This document shows positions 8,306-16,634 of a DNA stretch of 64,000 nucleotides, one piece after another (position 1 is the stretch's first letter; every line of letters starts with the position of its first letter). Where the stretch lies: the NCBI RefSeq assembly GCF_007746075.1, contig NZ_CP036339.1, positions 4,555,786 to 4,619,785 on the forward strand. Direction: 5' to 3'. A program made the translations under genes and the position numbers. The notes below the pieces were generated by a model. That model saw nothing but the letters and a program-made list of their open reading frames with translations, had not been told where the DNA came from and made no database searches. This DNA comes from Lacipirellula limnantheis. GTDB taxonomy: Bacteria > Planctomycetota > Planctomycetia > Pirellulales > Lacipirellulaceae.

Positions 8306-8800
8306 CTAGTTTTCCAGATGGCGTCTATTGTACTCGACGAGATCAACGGCCTCTGGGAAGTGCTCGCGAAATGTCCATTCAAGGGCTTCGTCGCGACATA
8401 AAAGAAGCACCAAGGCAGTGTCAAAGCACACAATCTCAATCTCGGCTTGCGGATGCTGAATCGTCGGGTTGGCGACCCAGAACTGCGGATTGCCGTCCGC
8501 ATATGGATAGACTTGTAGATTGTCTACATCTAGCACAGCGTCCGACGGGAATCCCGAGAACACGCCCCAGTCCACCAGACGATGGACGCTTTTCGCGAAC
8601 GCGTCGAATTGCGTCCCGGTCAGCCACGTGGCGTCACCGTCGGCAGAATGGATTGCGTCAGGACCGAAATACGAAGTGTGCTGGCCACCTGTCACAAGCC
8701 AACTGAACTGGTTCAGCCTCCCGCCAAACGCATCGTAAACGACGCCTATGTCGGTGTAATACGGCATCCTTGCGCATGGGCCTTCGAGCAATGTCGCCAT
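8306..8800 (-). CDS. Conserved hypothetical protein
   Basis: 164 residues from the ATG at 8800, chosen because TAGAGT lies 7 nt upstream. The sequence is soluble, with aromatic and acidic stretches (MPYYTDIGVVYDAFGG, DWGVFSGFPSDAVLDVDN) and a C-terminal EWTFREHFPEAVDLVEYN. No catalytic motif or known family seen. It converges on the Rrf2 remnant (stops 7 nt apart). Looks intact and expressed alone. Confidence 0.7.
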   Translation of the reverse strand: MATLLEGPCARMPYYTDIGVVYDAFGGRLNQFSWLVTGGQHTSYFGPDAIHSADGDATWLTGTQFDAFAKSVHRLVDWGVFSGFPSDAVLDVDNLQVYPYADGNPQFWVANPTIQHPQAEIEIVCFDTALVLLLCRDEALEWTFREHFPEAVDLVEYNRRHLEN

Positions 8801-8844
8801 AAATTGCACTCTACCGACCCCGCGTGGCGACTGCAAACTTCCCG

Positions 8845-8939
8845 TTTCCTGCCTCCGATTTGGGCTTCAGCGGCGCTTTGGCCGCAAGATGTGCAATTGG
8901 CGAGCGTAGGTTTCTTGCGGCGCTGGTAAAGTCGTTTGC
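8845..8939 (+). repeat. Shared upstream repeat (copies near 16529, 24900, 37690, 63860)
   Basis: Contains CCGATTTGGGCT, GCCGCAAGATGTG and TTGGCGAGCGTAGGTTTCTT, ending just before the start codon of the 8940 gene. The same block precedes the 16635, 25010 and 37759 genes, which belong to two unrelated families. Confidence 0.7.
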
Positions 8940-9146
8940 ATGAGCCACAACAAGAGCAAACGCCAACTCAGCCATATCGGTCGCAACAACCGCAGCGTCT
9001 GGATCCAGCCTGCGTATCTGGTTACCGCGAAGAACGGCATTCGCATCGTCGCCACCGCGGCCGCGGAGACGAGGGCGGAAGCCTTACAGATCGCCGAGGC
9101 CTTTGCTCTGGAGCACAAGGGGGACCAGATCATCGACCAAACCTAG
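8940..9146 (+). CDS. Small conserved protein, paralogue of 16635-16841
   Basis: 68 residues, basic N-terminus (SHNKSKRQLSHIGRNNRS) followed by a soluble alpha/beta-like stretch (YLVTAKNGIRIVATAAAETR, EALQIAEAFALEH). It differs from the 16635 copy at two residues. TAAAGT ends 7 nt before the ATG. No recognised domain; not a membrane protein. Confidence 0.75.
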   Translation: MSHNKSKRQLSHIGRNNRSVWIQPAYLVTAKNGIRIVATAAAETRAEALQIAEAFALEHKGDQIIDQT

Positions 9147-9177
9147 ATGATGGCTCGCTGCTCGTGGCGGCTAACTC

Positions 9178-9393
9178 CTAGCCCCCAGCCTCCCGGCCGG
9201 GATCAGGCTTGGGGCGGTCCGGATACAGCAATTTCCGCACAATGATCTGGTCGGAAACGGCCACGACCACCAACACGCAGAAGGCAATAATTGTCCACAG
9301 ACCCGGACCGGGCCAAAGCCACGACAGCCCGAAAACGACTAAGGCCGTTTGTTCCAATCGCTTCAATGCGAAATAAACGTCCCCTCGTCTCAT
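9178..9393 (-). CDS. Small two-helix membrane protein ending in a dispersed repeat
   Basis: 71 residues from ATG 9393 (TAGAAT 7 nt upstream). Two hydrophobic segments (about 15-32 and 34-52). The last about 11 residues (KPDPGREAGG) and the stop are encoded by the short repeat CTAGCCCCCAGCC..., which ends several unrelated minus-strand genes here, so the native C-terminus has probably been replaced. Confidence 0.7.
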   Translation of the reverse strand: MRRGDVYFALKRLEQTALVVFGLSWLWPGPGLWTIIAFCVLVVVAVSDQIIVRKLLYPDRPKPDPGREAGG

Positions 9394-9426
9394 GCCCCAC
9401 ATTCTAACCGCCGCCGCGGAACCTTC

Positions 9427-9545
9427 CTACAGAATCACCGCCATCCCCAGCAGCCCAGCCACGACCGTCGTGGCGATGAGCGCTGAGCGGAGCGTGAAGC
9501 GTCCAATTCGCAGGGCAGCGACGCTAGCGAGTGCGAAGATGAGCG
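9427..9545 (-). pseudogene. Orphan YIRY-family C-terminal fragment
   Basis: Encodes ALIFALASVAALRIGRF, TLRSALIATTVVAGLLGMAV and stop, the second membrane helix and C-terminus of the YIRY family, without N-terminus or promoter. Confidence 0.75.
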
Positions 9546-9579
9546 CGCTTTTGCGACAAAGATGCTTTTCTTGGCTTCC

Positions 9580-9993
9580 TTAATAAATACTCCGCGTTTG
9601 CAATTCTAGCGAGTCGAGGTCGTTGAATGTCGCGTAGCCTCCTCCGCGATCGTCGTCCCGAGTAACGCAATACCAGATGTCAGTGACCCCTATATCCCGC
9701 AATTGACTCGTGAGGCGGTAGAATCGCTCCTTGGCTTGCTGCAGAGTTAGGGGGATGCCGTGATAAGAATATGACGTCCGTCCCTCGCTCACAAGCGTGA
9801 TAAACGCCTCGCCGTCAACTCGTGGCCAAAACCAATTATCGCCCAGGCCGCTTATTTCGACGCCTTCGGTTTCGAGGCGGTGAATTTCCTTGATCAGCCA
9901 TTGCCTTCGCCATTGTGCGTACCCAAAGACAAGTGACGTTACGAGCATCGCTAGAAGCAAAGTCGCTATTGTGAACCGCTTAGGGAGATTCAT
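9580..9993 (-). CDS. Membrane-anchored hypothetical protein
   Basis: 137 residues from ATG 9993 (MNLPKRFTIATLLLAML), chosen over upstream codons because the RFTIATLL helix is the usual N-terminus of this type. One transmembrane helix (8-28), then a soluble domain with NWFWPRVDGEAF and a C-terminal region carrying WYCVTRDDDRGGGYATF. The gene starting at 39551 is a truncated relative (same GYxQxRRR and DHWLWP region). Function unknown. Confidence 0.7.
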   Translation of the reverse strand: MNLPKRFTIATLLLAMLVTSLVFGYAQWRRQWLIKEIHRLETEGVEISGLGDNWFWPRVDGEAFITLVSEGRTSYSYHGIPLTLQQAKERFYRLTSQLRDIGVTDIWYCVTRDDDRGGGYATFNDLDSLELQTRSIY

Positions 9994-10039
9994 GGCGACT
10001 TCTCTCTGCCTCAGCGAAAGCGTCGGTAGAGCTAACAGT

Positions 10040-10465
10040 TTAGTATGTAACGACGGCGACGCCGAGCAATGCAGCAACGACGCTCACACAAATCAATGCT
10101 GAGAGAATCGAAAACTGGCGTCGAGCGCGGAGAACGCCGACGGCTAAAAGAGCTGAAACAAGCGAGGGGAACCATAGGGGCGAATGGTATCCATACCCAT
10201 CGTGACCGAAAAGAGGTTCGCCATTTGATGGTGGGGTGATTGATGGTTCTGACATCTTCGGGATGAACGCCCAACTCGTTTCCGCTGTTAGAGGTGAGCT
10301 GCGCACGTCCCACCAGACGAATCCCCGATTGACATCAATTACGACGTTCCAAGTTGTCGCGTAATAGCCCATCTGGCTCTTCAGGCCCATCCACCACAAT
10401 GCCAGACACCCGACGCTCGCCGCAAGGCACAGCGCAGCCAACGTGTAGCGGATGTATTTCAGCAT
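10040..10465 (-). CDS. YIRY-family two-helix membrane protein
   Basis: 141 residues. N-terminal helix MLKYIRYTLAALCLAASVGC, variable middle, then SLVSALLAVGVLRARRQFSI and a second helix with ALICVSVVAALLGVAVVTY. Its ATG overlaps the stop of the upstream paralogue as TGATG, implying translational coupling. The same junction occurs at 42967. Confidence 0.8.
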   Translation of the reverse strand: MLKYIRYTLAALCLAASVGCLALWWMGLKSQMGYYATTWNVVIDVNRGFVWWDVRSSPLTAETSWAFIPKMSEPSITPPSNGEPLFGHDGYGYHSPLWFPSLVSALLAVGVLRARRQFSILSALICVSVVAALLGVAVVTY

Positions 10466-10911
10466 CACAGCCCCACCGCCATCCACAGCAGTCCAGCTAC
10501 GACGGTCGTGGCGAGGATCGCTGAGCGGAGCGTGAAGCGGCGGCCGAATCTCAGGGCACCGACGCTGGCAAGGGCGAAAATGAGGGCCGGATACCAATGC
10601 GGAAAGTAGATGCCGCTGGGTCGATACGGACCGAATTGATGACGACGCCTAGACATGTAGTTTCGATGTGACCGAAGCATATCATCCGTTTGCGGAAGTC
10701 GATGCCAGTGACGGTAAGGCCTCGGCCCTAACGAGTCGAAGACAACGATGCGTCCGTGATACGATTGGATACTCAGGTGACCCGTCGAATTCACATGGTC
10801 TGGTCCGATGTACCTATCGCTTACCCTCATGCTCCGCCACCACAACGCCAGACACGCGACGCTCGCCGCGAAGCAGAACGTCGCGAGGGTGTAGCGGATA
10901 GACTTGGCCAT
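10465..10911 (-). CDS. YIRY-family two-helix membrane protein
   Basis: 148 residues and representative of the family: N-terminal helix MAKSIRYTLATFCFAASVAC then LALWWRS, a variable, probably extracytoplasmic, middle of about 70 residues, PHWYPALIFALASVGALRFG, and a C-terminal helix RFTLRSAILATTVVAGLLWMAV. TATACT ends 6 nt before the ATG (leaderless type). No enzymatic motif. At least eleven intact relatives and many orphan C-termini occur in this window. Function unknown. Confidence 0.8.
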   Translation of the reverse strand: MAKSIRYTLATFCFAASVACLALWWRSMRVSDRYIGPDHVNSTGHLSIQSYHGRIVVFDSLGPRPYRHWHRLPQTDDMLRSHRNYMSRRRHQFGPYRPSGIYFPHWYPALIFALASVGALRFGRRFTLRSAILATTVVAGLLWMAVGL

Positions 10912-10978
10912 TGCGGCAGTATAGCAACACCCCAATGGGAGCCGTCGTGGCGGATCGATCCTAGGGCATTCCTAAAGG

Positions 10979-11428
10979 CTAAAGCGTTAGTGGCATGGCC
11001 AGCAACGCGGCGACGACGGCGAAGACGATTAGCGCCGAGCGAATCGAGAACTGGCGACGGAAGCGGATCACTCCGACGCCAGCGAGGGCGAAGATAAGGG
11101 ATGCGTACCAAGCTGGGAAGAAGTAGCCGCCGCGATTATCGGGGCCGAAAAGCGGCCACTCTAATCTCCGGTCAACTATCCCCTCAGGCGAGGGTCGTGA
11201 ATCAGCAAACCAGCCAACAACGTACTCGTCCCACATCATGAGTTTCGGTGCGAAGTAAGCATGGAGTTGACCATTGAAAAGTTGTCCGTGATACGCACCG
11301 CCCTCGGAGTTGTAGCTAACCATGAAGTCTCTCGACTTGTCCGAGACGCTCCATCCCCACAATGCCAACCAGCCGAAGCTCGCCACGAAGCAGAACGTCG
11401 CCAAGGCGTAGCGGATCAATTTGCCCAT
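10979..11428 (-). CDS. YIRY-family membrane protein, near-duplicate of 43502-43951
   Basis: 149 residues. The middle (SDKSRDFMVSYNSEGG, GQLFNGQLHAYFAPKLMMWD, SRPSPEGIVDRRLEW) is almost identical to the 43502 protein 32 kb away, while the C-terminal helix differs slightly. TATAAC lies 8 nt before the ATG and overlaps the stop of an orphan family fragment. Confidence 0.8.
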   Translation of the reverse strand: MGKLIRYALATFCFVASFGWLALWGWSVSDKSRDFMVSYNSEGGAYHGQLFNGQLHAYFAPKLMMWDEYVVGWFADSRPSPEGIVDRRLEWPLFGPDNRGGYFFPAWYASLIFALAGVGVIRFRRQFSIRSALIVFAVVAALLAMPLTL

Positions 11429-11437
11429 AGCGTTGAG

Positions 11438-11527
11438 TTATATCATAACCGCCATGCAAAGCAGCGCGGCGACTACGCCCGCCCATGTCAAGGCTGCGCG
11501 AATTGAGAAGTTTCGGCACCGATTAAC
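11438..11527 (-). pseudogene. Orphan YIRY-family C-terminal fragment
   Basis: Encodes RNFSIRAALTWAGVVAALL and CMAVMI, then stop, with no N-terminus. Confidence 0.65.
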
Positions 11528-11640
11528 GTCGCAACTTGGGCGAGCGTATCATGAATCGTGCCGCGTGAACTAACGGTCCAATCAACCGCGGCCGTTGGTC
11601 CACCCAATATGGATTGGAACTAGTCACTGACGGCGACGTT

Positions 11641-12450
11641 CTATTCTTTCGGAAGGTTTCCTGCGAGGGCATCTTCAAGCAACTCATGTAGCTGTTTGTC
11701 GTCCCAAGCGTCATGCGCACGTTGGGACACGATTTTAGCCTCATCGATATTCCCATTCTTGACCAAAATTGCCACTGTCGTGGCCGCTCTGCGACGGAAT
11801 GTTCTTTCAACGCTGGCGACGAAACTTCGACTGGGTCGGCCGTCTCGCTTTTCGGCCTGCTGCACGAACTTCATCGTGTGCTTGAAGCGATCAATTTCGC
11901 CGTTAATGGCGTTTTCGCCGCCGAGATACTCGCCGCAGATATCGAAGCGTCCTGCGTCAATCAACGCAGGTTGCGCCAAGTGGTAAACTTTCTTAGCATG
12001 TTTGTCGTTCTTGTCTCTTAGTTCTAAGAACAGCTCGGCAATTGCCTTTTCTTCTTCGAGCTTTTTGCTCATTGCCTTGAAGTCAGCGAACGCATCCCAG
12101 GCCTGCTGCGGGTGTTCGCTTTCGAGAACTCGCTTTCGCGCCTTATCGCGAGCTTCGCTAAACTTCACAAGAGCTGGCGGGTAAATAGCGCCAAGCTCAT
12201 ACCAGTATGCAAGTGCGAAGGATCGGCGTACCGACCCCTGGCTGCGATTATACTTTACGGCGTTATCGTGATACCAAAGATACTTCGCCAAAGCATCCTC
12301 GCTCCTCCCGGCTGAGGCGTCCGTTCTTGCTTCTTGTAAAATTTGGGACGGCGATGGATTCTCCGGCGGCTGCCATTCAGCCTTGCCGACGGAGGATGCG
12401 ATAAGTGTTGCAGCAACCGCAATGACGCGGCACGCATCGGCCTTTTTCAT
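11641..12450 (-). CDS. Secreted TPR-like conserved protein
   Basis: 269 residues. Signal peptide in the first about 24 residues (VIAVAATLIASSVGKA). Then helical repeats: ILQEARTDASAGRSEDALAK, YNRSQGSVRRSFALAYWYEL, YPPALVKFSEARDKA. The pattern 'EDALAK-LWYH, GVRxSFAL-W-ELG-YPPAL' belongs to a widespread uncharacterised TPR-type family (from memory). Likely exported; the partner is unknown. No Shine-Dalgarno seen. It is monocistronic in appearance between YIRY genes. Confidence 0.8.
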   Translation of the reverse strand: MKKADACRVIAVAATLIASSVGKAEWQPPENPSPSQILQEARTDASAGRSEDALAKYLWYHDNAVKYNRSQGSVRRSFALAYWYELGAIYPPALVKFSEARDKARKRVLESEHPQQAWDAFADFKAMSKKLEEEKAIAELFLELRDKNDKHAKKVYHLAQPALIDAGRFDICGEYLGGENAINGEIDRFKHTMKFVQQAEKRDGRPSRSFVASVERTFRRRAATTVAILVKNGNIDEAKIVSQRAHDAWDDKQLHELLEDALAGNLPKE

Positions 12451-12521
12451 AAACGAACTCGGTGGTAAAAGCGGACATACTTGAGCATCGCCACATTTTA
12501 GCCGCCGCCGCGAAGATTCGC

Positions 12522-12950
12522 CTACAACGCCACTACAATCCCCAGCAAGAAAGCGACGACGCTTACACAGATAAACGCCGACCGAATCGAGAACTGTCGG
12601 CGTAAGCGGAGAGCGCCGACGCCAGCGAGGGCGAAGATGAGGGCGGCGAAAATGAGCGGAGCGGAGACAATTCGGGGGTTACTTTGTTTCGATATTTCCT
12701 GCTCAATATCAAAATCCTCGTTCGGACGACCGCTTATGTGGCTCCATTCGGAAGATACTTCCATTGGTTGGTTATCTACAGCGAAATAGATTCGCCCGAA
12801 CTCCAGTCCGATCATAACGTCGCAATTGGTGGCGTTATTCGGTGCCATCAGTAATTCAGTGACACCGATACTTCTAAACCACAACGCCAGACAAGCAACG
12901 CTCGCCGCGAAGCAAACGGACGCCAGGGCGTAGCGGACATACTTGGCCAT
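12522..12950 (-). CDS. YIRY-family two-helix membrane protein
   Basis: 142 residues. MAKYVRYALASVCFAASVAC N-terminal helix, middle segment unique to this copy (PNNATNCDVMIGLEFGR), C-terminal RLRRQFSIRSAFICVSVVAF. TATACT ends 6 nt before the ATG. Confidence 0.8.
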   Translation of the reverse strand: MAKYVRYALASVCFAASVACLALWFRSIGVTELLMAPNNATNCDVMIGLEFGRIYFAVDNQPMEVSSEWSHISGRPNEDFDIEQEISKQSNPRIVSAPLIFAALIFALAGVGALRLRRQFSIRSAFICVSVVAFLLGIVVAL

Positions 12951-13208
12951 TGCGGCAGTATAGCAAAACCCCAATGGGGGCCGTTGTGGCGGATCGATCC
13001 TAGGGCATTCCTAAAGGCTAAAGCACCACCGGCATAGCCAGCAATGCGGCGACGACGGAACAAAACCTTTGGCAATGCTACCAACGCTGCCTCGGTCGCC
13101 GGACGCTGCGCGAAGCCTTCGCCGTCATCGGTGGAGACGTTGCTGGAATCCATGCCCGTCACTTTACCCGCTGTTGCCGAGGGCGGGACGAAAACGACGC
13201 CTACGACG
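12951..13208. other. Remnants only
   Basis: Holds a short YIRY C-terminal scrap (about 13021-13055, minus strand) joined to unrelated sequence. No supported gene. Confidence 0.4.
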
Positions 13209-13391
13209 CTAACGCTGACTGACGCACGCCCAAACGATCAAACCTAGGAACGCGGCTCCGACGGACATGGCAAGAATACTTCCAAAGCTCGGAGCCACGC
13301 ATGTTTCGACCGCACCGCTAGCCGTTAAGGCAGCAGCCATAAGGAAACTGCCTATCGGACCAGGGCCAACGCCGCAGCTATTTCTCCTCAT
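13209..13391 (-). CDS. Small two-helix membrane protein
   Basis: 60 residues from ATG 13391, nine nucleotides after the stop of the upstream 13400 gene, so probably co-translated. Two hydrophobic stretches (GSFLMAAALTASGAV and ILAMSVGAAFLGLIVWACV). Unknown function. Confidence 0.5.
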   Translation of the reverse strand: MRRNSCGVGPGPIGSFLMAAALTASGAVETCVAPSFGSILAMSVGAAFLGLIVWACVSQR

Positions 13392-13399
13392 CTCTCGGC

Positions 13400-13615
13400 T
13401 CAACGATCGGGCATAGGCCATGCATCGATGCTACTGCCGACGACTTTACGGGCCTGTTCCTTAGTGACGTGACCTTTCAGGTATGCATGCCGGCAGGCTT
13501 CCTTGTCCACTTCTTGGCGCGCGTGTTCAAGCCAGACGCAGCAGCCCAATAGAACAGCAATCGCCGTAGTGACGATAAACAGCCTTGTCAAACCCATAGC
13601 GTGGCGGTCGATCAT
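13400..13615 (-). CDS. Small membrane-anchored protein
   Basis: 71 residues: one helix (TRLFIVTTAIAVLLGCCVWL) and a charged tail (EHARQEVDKEACRHAY). TAACAT sits upstream at leaderless distance from an ATG at 13618, but that codon is in another frame, so either the start is 13615 or the gene carries an early frameshift. Confidence 0.5.
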   Translation of the reverse strand: MIDRHAMGLTRLFIVTTAIAVLLGCCVWLEHARQEVDKEACRHAYLKGHVTKEQARKVVGSSIDAWPMPDR

Positions 13616-13652
13616 CCATTACCCACATGTTAGCCGCTGGCGTGGCAGCTTC

Positions 13653-14078
13653 CTACAACACCGCCGGCATAGCCAGCAATGCGGCGACGACGGCGAAGGC
13701 GATTAGCGCCGAGCGAATCGAGAACTGGCGACGGAAGCGGAGGACGCCGACGCCAGCGAGGGCGAAGGCGAGGGCGGGATACCAGTGAGGAAAGTGAATG
13801 CCGACTTCATCAACGCCGAACATGCTAGGCGGTCCGTCATTCACTTCCAATGCGACGCTATCTACTGAGAATTCCCATGTCATTGCCGGTAGCATTGATT
13901 CGTCGATTATTAGATAGACTGTACCTGTAATGGAACCGTAAACGAATTCATAACCTCCAGGACGGCTTGGCGAGATGAGGAGGTCAGAAAACCAATAACT
14001 CCGCCACCACAACGCCAAACAGCCTACGCTCGCCGCGAAGCAGAACGTCGCCAGGGCGTAGCGAAGGGAGGTGAGCAT
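13653..14078 (-). CDS. YIRY-family two-helix membrane protein
   Basis: 141 residues from ATG 14078 (TATACT 6 nt upstream). Starts MLTSLRYALATFCFAASVGC; the middle has SPSRPGGYEFVYGSITGTVY; the C-terminus is RFRRQFSIRSALIAFAVVAA. Confidence 0.8.
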   Translation of the reverse strand: MLTSLRYALATFCFAASVGCLALWWRSYWFSDLLISPSRPGGYEFVYGSITGTVYLIIDESMLPAMTWEFSVDSVALEVNDGPPSMFGVDEVGIHFPHWYPALAFALAGVGVLRFRRQFSIRSALIAFAVVAALLAMPAVL

Positions 14079-14141
14079 GCCGCCAGTATAGCGGCACTGT
14101 TGCAAGCTCCAACGGAACCCGAACTTCATGTCCGAGGATCA

Positions 14142-14369
14142 CTATCGCTTTTCGCCTCGACCGCGCTGAGCAGCGGTGTCTCTCCCAGGAGTTGTTTCAC
14201 CCGTCGCGCCGCCGCCAGCTCGGCCACTACCCGGACCGGTCCGAATTGGGACTTCGGTCTGCTCGTCTTTACCAACAGTTACTGGTTTGGTGGGGACGCC
14301 GTGCTCTGCGGCCGGAACGCCGACGCCCGGTTCGCCCTTGCCAACGAGCGGCTTCTTGGGTTTGGACAC
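14142..14369 (-). CDS. Small disordered protein
   Basis: 75 residues from a GTG at 14369, 7 nt after a strong GGAGG. This makes it one of the few small genes here with a classical ribosome site. Low complexity, rich in Gly, Pro, Lys, Thr and Arg (MSKPKKPLVGKGEPGVG), predicted disordered. No known family. Confidence 0.55.
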   Translation of the reverse strand: MSKPKKPLVGKGEPGVGVPAAEHGVPTKPVTVGKDEQTEVPIRTGPGSGRAGGGATGETTPGRDTAAQRGRGEKR

Positions 14370-14702
14370 AATTACACCTCCGGTGAGAGAATTGGAACTG
14401 CCGGAAATCGATGCGATTTGCGTGCCGCGTATCGACGTGTGCGTGGCTCGACAGCACGTTGGTCGGACACGGCAGGATCCTGGCCCCTTAGTAACGAATC
14501 AGGGTCGCTCCAGGCACTGCCGATGGCCGGTCAGATGACGACCGAGCCGAATTCCAGATGACCTAGGCTCGCTCCCGGTTCTGGACAAAACCGCTACGTT
14601 CCGAAGTTCCTTAAGCCGGCACGGCGAGTGCCAGCATTACTATTTAGGATGCTAGCTTAACGCCAGGAGGGTCCGTCTTCGTTGCCCTCCGAGAGTATCC
14701 CG
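14370..14702. other. Intergenic stretch before ku
   Basis: No supported gene. AGGAGG at 14666-14671 is 11 nt before a possible TTG start of ku at 14682. Confidence 0.4.
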
Positions 14703-15554
14703 ATGCCCCGCCCCAGCTGGAAAGGCCACATACGGCTCAGTCTCGTCTCGGTCCCCGTCGAGGGGTACACGGTCGCCGCGGGCGGCGATTCCCACATCGC
14801 GCTCAACCAGCTCCACCGCGGCTGCGGAGCGAGAATTCGCTACAAGAAAGTCTGCGAAGTCCACGGCGAGGTGACGCAGGCCGATATCGTTAAAGGGTAC
14901 GAGTACGCCAACGACCAGTATGCCGTCATCGACCCTGAAGAGATCAACCAGCTCCGCACCGATGCTGATCGAGCGATCAACATCGACCGCTTCGTAAAGC
15001 CCGAGCAGCTCGACCCCATCTACTTCTCCGGCGCGAACTACTACCTGATGCCTAGCGGCCGCGCCGGCGAGAAGCCCTACGCCCTGCTTCAGAAGGCAAT
15101 GGCGGCGGAGGATGTCATTGGAATCGCCCAGGCGGTGATCTCCAACCGCGAGCAGCTGGTTGCATTAAGACCCTTGGGAAACCTGCTGACGGCATCGGTG
15201 CTGAACTACGCCAGTGAGATGCGTAGGGGCGAGGAATTTGAGAAGGATTTGCATGACGGGGAAGTCGTTGCCGCTGAAGTAAAACTGGCGCGCACGCTCA
15301 TCTTGGCCACGCGAGCCAAAGAACCGGAGCTTGAGTCATACCACGACCTGTACAACGAGCGGCTGCGGGAATTGATCGACGCCAAGGTCGCGGGACAGGA
15401 AGTCTCGCGGCCGCCGAGTCGTGCCCTGCCGCCGACGATCAATATTATGGAGGCGCTACGGGCGAGCCTACAGAAGCGGGCGAGAGGGGCTCCTAAGACG
15501 GTTGCCAAGAAAACGCCAAAGCGGCCGCCGGTGAAGAAACGCAAGACGGGATGA
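14703..15554 (+). CDS. ku: Ku protein, bacterial non-homologous end joining
   Basis: Homodimeric DNA-end-binding protein that recruits ligase D to double-strand breaks. 283 residues from ATG 14703, a normal length for bacterial Ku. The diagnostic start RPSWKGHIRLSLVSVPV is present, followed by the Ku core barrel (LHRGCGARIRYKKVCEVHGE; VKGYEYANDQYAVIDPEEI; FVKPEQLDPIYF) and a Lys/Arg-rich C-terminal extension (from about residue 255: KTVAKKTPKRPPVKKRKTG) likely to contact DNA or ligase. A TTG start at 14682 would add seven residues and would use AGGAGG 11 nt upstream. No ligD lies in this window, so the partner must be elsewhere. Confidence 0.93.
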   Translation: MPRPSWKGHIRLSLVSVPVEGYTVAAGGDSHIALNQLHRGCGARIRYKKVCEVHGEVTQADIVKGYEYANDQYAVIDPEEINQLRTDADRAINIDRFVKPEQLDPIYFSGANYYLMPSGRAGEKPYALLQKAMAAEDVIGIAQAVISNREQLVALRPLGNLLTASVLNYASEMRRGEEFEKDLHDGEVVAAEVKLARTLILATRAKEPELESYHDLYNERLRELIDAKVAGQEVSRPPSRALPPTINIMEALRASLQKRARGAPKTVAKKTPKRPPVKKRKTG

Positions 15555-15625
15555 TTGCCTAGGGGTGATTGTCAGCGGGCGTTGTGATCACAACCCTATG
15601 CAGTGAGAGAAATCCTGTGCAACGC

Positions 15626-15850
15626 ATGTTCATCAACGCCGCCGTCTGCAGCCCGACCGAGACGGCCGGCGAGTTTCAATTCGTGGCCTATACCGGTGGG
15701 AACATTGCCGAGAACTATCGTCGGACCATGTCGCTCGATGAAGCTCAGGCGGAACTAGTGACGCTCGCCGCCAAGTATGGCTGGCCGCCGATGATGATGG
15801 ACGAGCCATTCCCGCATCGTCCCGCGCGGCTGGGCGGCTTTGGCGAGTGA
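15626..15850 (+). CDS. Small conserved hypothetical protein
   Basis: 74 residues from ATG 15626; an in-frame GTG at 15617 and further upstream codons are possible. Soluble, with FINAAVCSPTETAGEFQFVA and a C-terminal MMMDEPFPHRPARLGGFGE. A 3' fragment of a second copy lies at 7381-7451. Its TGA is immediately followed by the TACAAT promoter of the next gene. Confidence 0.6.
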   Translation: MFINAAVCSPTETAGEFQFVAYTGGNIAENYRRTMSLDEAQAELVTLAAKYGWPPMMMDEPFPHRPARLGGFGE

Positions 15851-15856
15851 TACAAT
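15851..15856 (+). promoter_or_regulatory. Leaderless -10 element
   Basis: TACAAT directly after the upstream stop codon and 8 nt before ATG 15865. Repeated exactly in the truncated copy at about 7452. Confidence 0.55.
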
Positions 15857-15864
15857 CTATTACC

Positions 15865-16164
15865 ATGCCCCGCCCCCGCTTCACTCTCCGCCGGCTCTTC
15901 CTTGCGATGGCAGTCGCGGCGGTCTTCTTCTGGGCCGGTCAACTTATTCACTCAGTCGTCGGCTCCGTCGTGCCAACAAGCGCCATCGCGCAGTTGCGGC
16001 CGGGGATGAAAGCCGAAGAGGTCAAACGCTTGTTAGAACAGCCGACAAGCATCGACGAAGGTTATTGGCTCTACGAGAAGCCAATGAACCCTGGCTGGTT
16101 GGGGATTGGATTTAACGAGAACGGGGAACTCGTGGGGTACGACCACGAGACCGTCCTGCCGTGA
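15865..16164 (+). CDS. Membrane-anchored SmpA/BamE-like small protein
   Basis: 99 residues from MPRPRFTLRRLFLAM (TACAAT 8 nt upstream). The N-terminal helix (9-28) is followed by a soluble domain: LRPGMKAEEVKRLLEQPTS, WLYEK, IGFNENGELVGY. The order 'GM-x-EEV-LLxxP ... W-Y ... FN-x-G-x-L' is that of SmpA/OmlA (BamE)-type folds; this assignment is by motif and is tentative. Located at the membrane with the domain outside. Confidence 0.7.
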   Translation: MPRPRFTLRRLFLAMAVAAVFFWAGQLIHSVVGSVVPTSAIAQLRPGMKAEEVKRLLEQPTSIDEGYWLYEKPMNPGWLGIGFNENGELVGYDHETVLP

Positions 16165-16200
16165 AGCCTCTCATCCCTGCGGGCGGCGAAGGCGGCGTTG

Positions 16201-16455
16201 CTACTTAGGTCGCTTAAAGTAAGCAACCACTCCGGAGTGCTCCGGAGCTTTCTGAACGACTGAGACGAGTTCCCATCCCTCCGCGCCCTCACCATTCATA
16301 TTGCCTAGTTCATTGTAGCTTCGGGCGAGATACTCACACTTAACCGTCGTAGGAGCAGGGCCAGGAGCTTGGCCAACAGTCGACGGTCCCGACAGTATCT
16401 GGCCCATTACGACGACGATCACAGCAATAACTAGCGAGGCAGCTGTAACTCTCAT
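16201..16455 (-). CDS. Secreted DUF4177-like small protein
   Basis: 84 residues from ATG 16455, with GGAG 8 nt upstream. Signal peptide-like start (VTAASLVIAVIVVVMGQIL), Pro/Ala-rich linker, then YLARSYNELGNMNGEGAEGW, ELVSVVQ and YFKRPK, the typical 'lN-xG-xxGWELVxV...YFKR' layout of small DUF4177-type domains. Probably exported. Confidence 0.65.
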   Translation of the reverse strand: MRVTAASLVIAVIVVVMGQILSGPSTVGQAPGPAPTTVKCEYLARSYNELGNMNGEGAEGWELVSVVQKAPEHSGVVAYFKRPK

Positions 16456-16528
16456 TTGGAACTCCGCCGAAGAGACGAGAAGTTGGGGCAAACTCCCCGC
16501 CACTCTATCGCTCCCGCTCCCCAACCGC

Positions 16529-16634
16529 AAACTTTCCCGTTTCCTGCCTCCGATTTGGGCTCCACCCACCCGCTGGCCGCAAGATGTACGATTGGCGAGC
16601 GTAGGTTTCTTGCGCTGCCGGTATCGTGGCCGGC
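16529..16634 (+). repeat. Shared upstream repeat, copy 2
   Basis: Same block as 8845-8939 (TTTCCTGCCTCCGATTTGGG, GCCGCAAGATGT, GGCGAGCGTAGGTTTCTTGC), ending at TATCGT 7 nt before ATG 16635. Confidence 0.7.
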
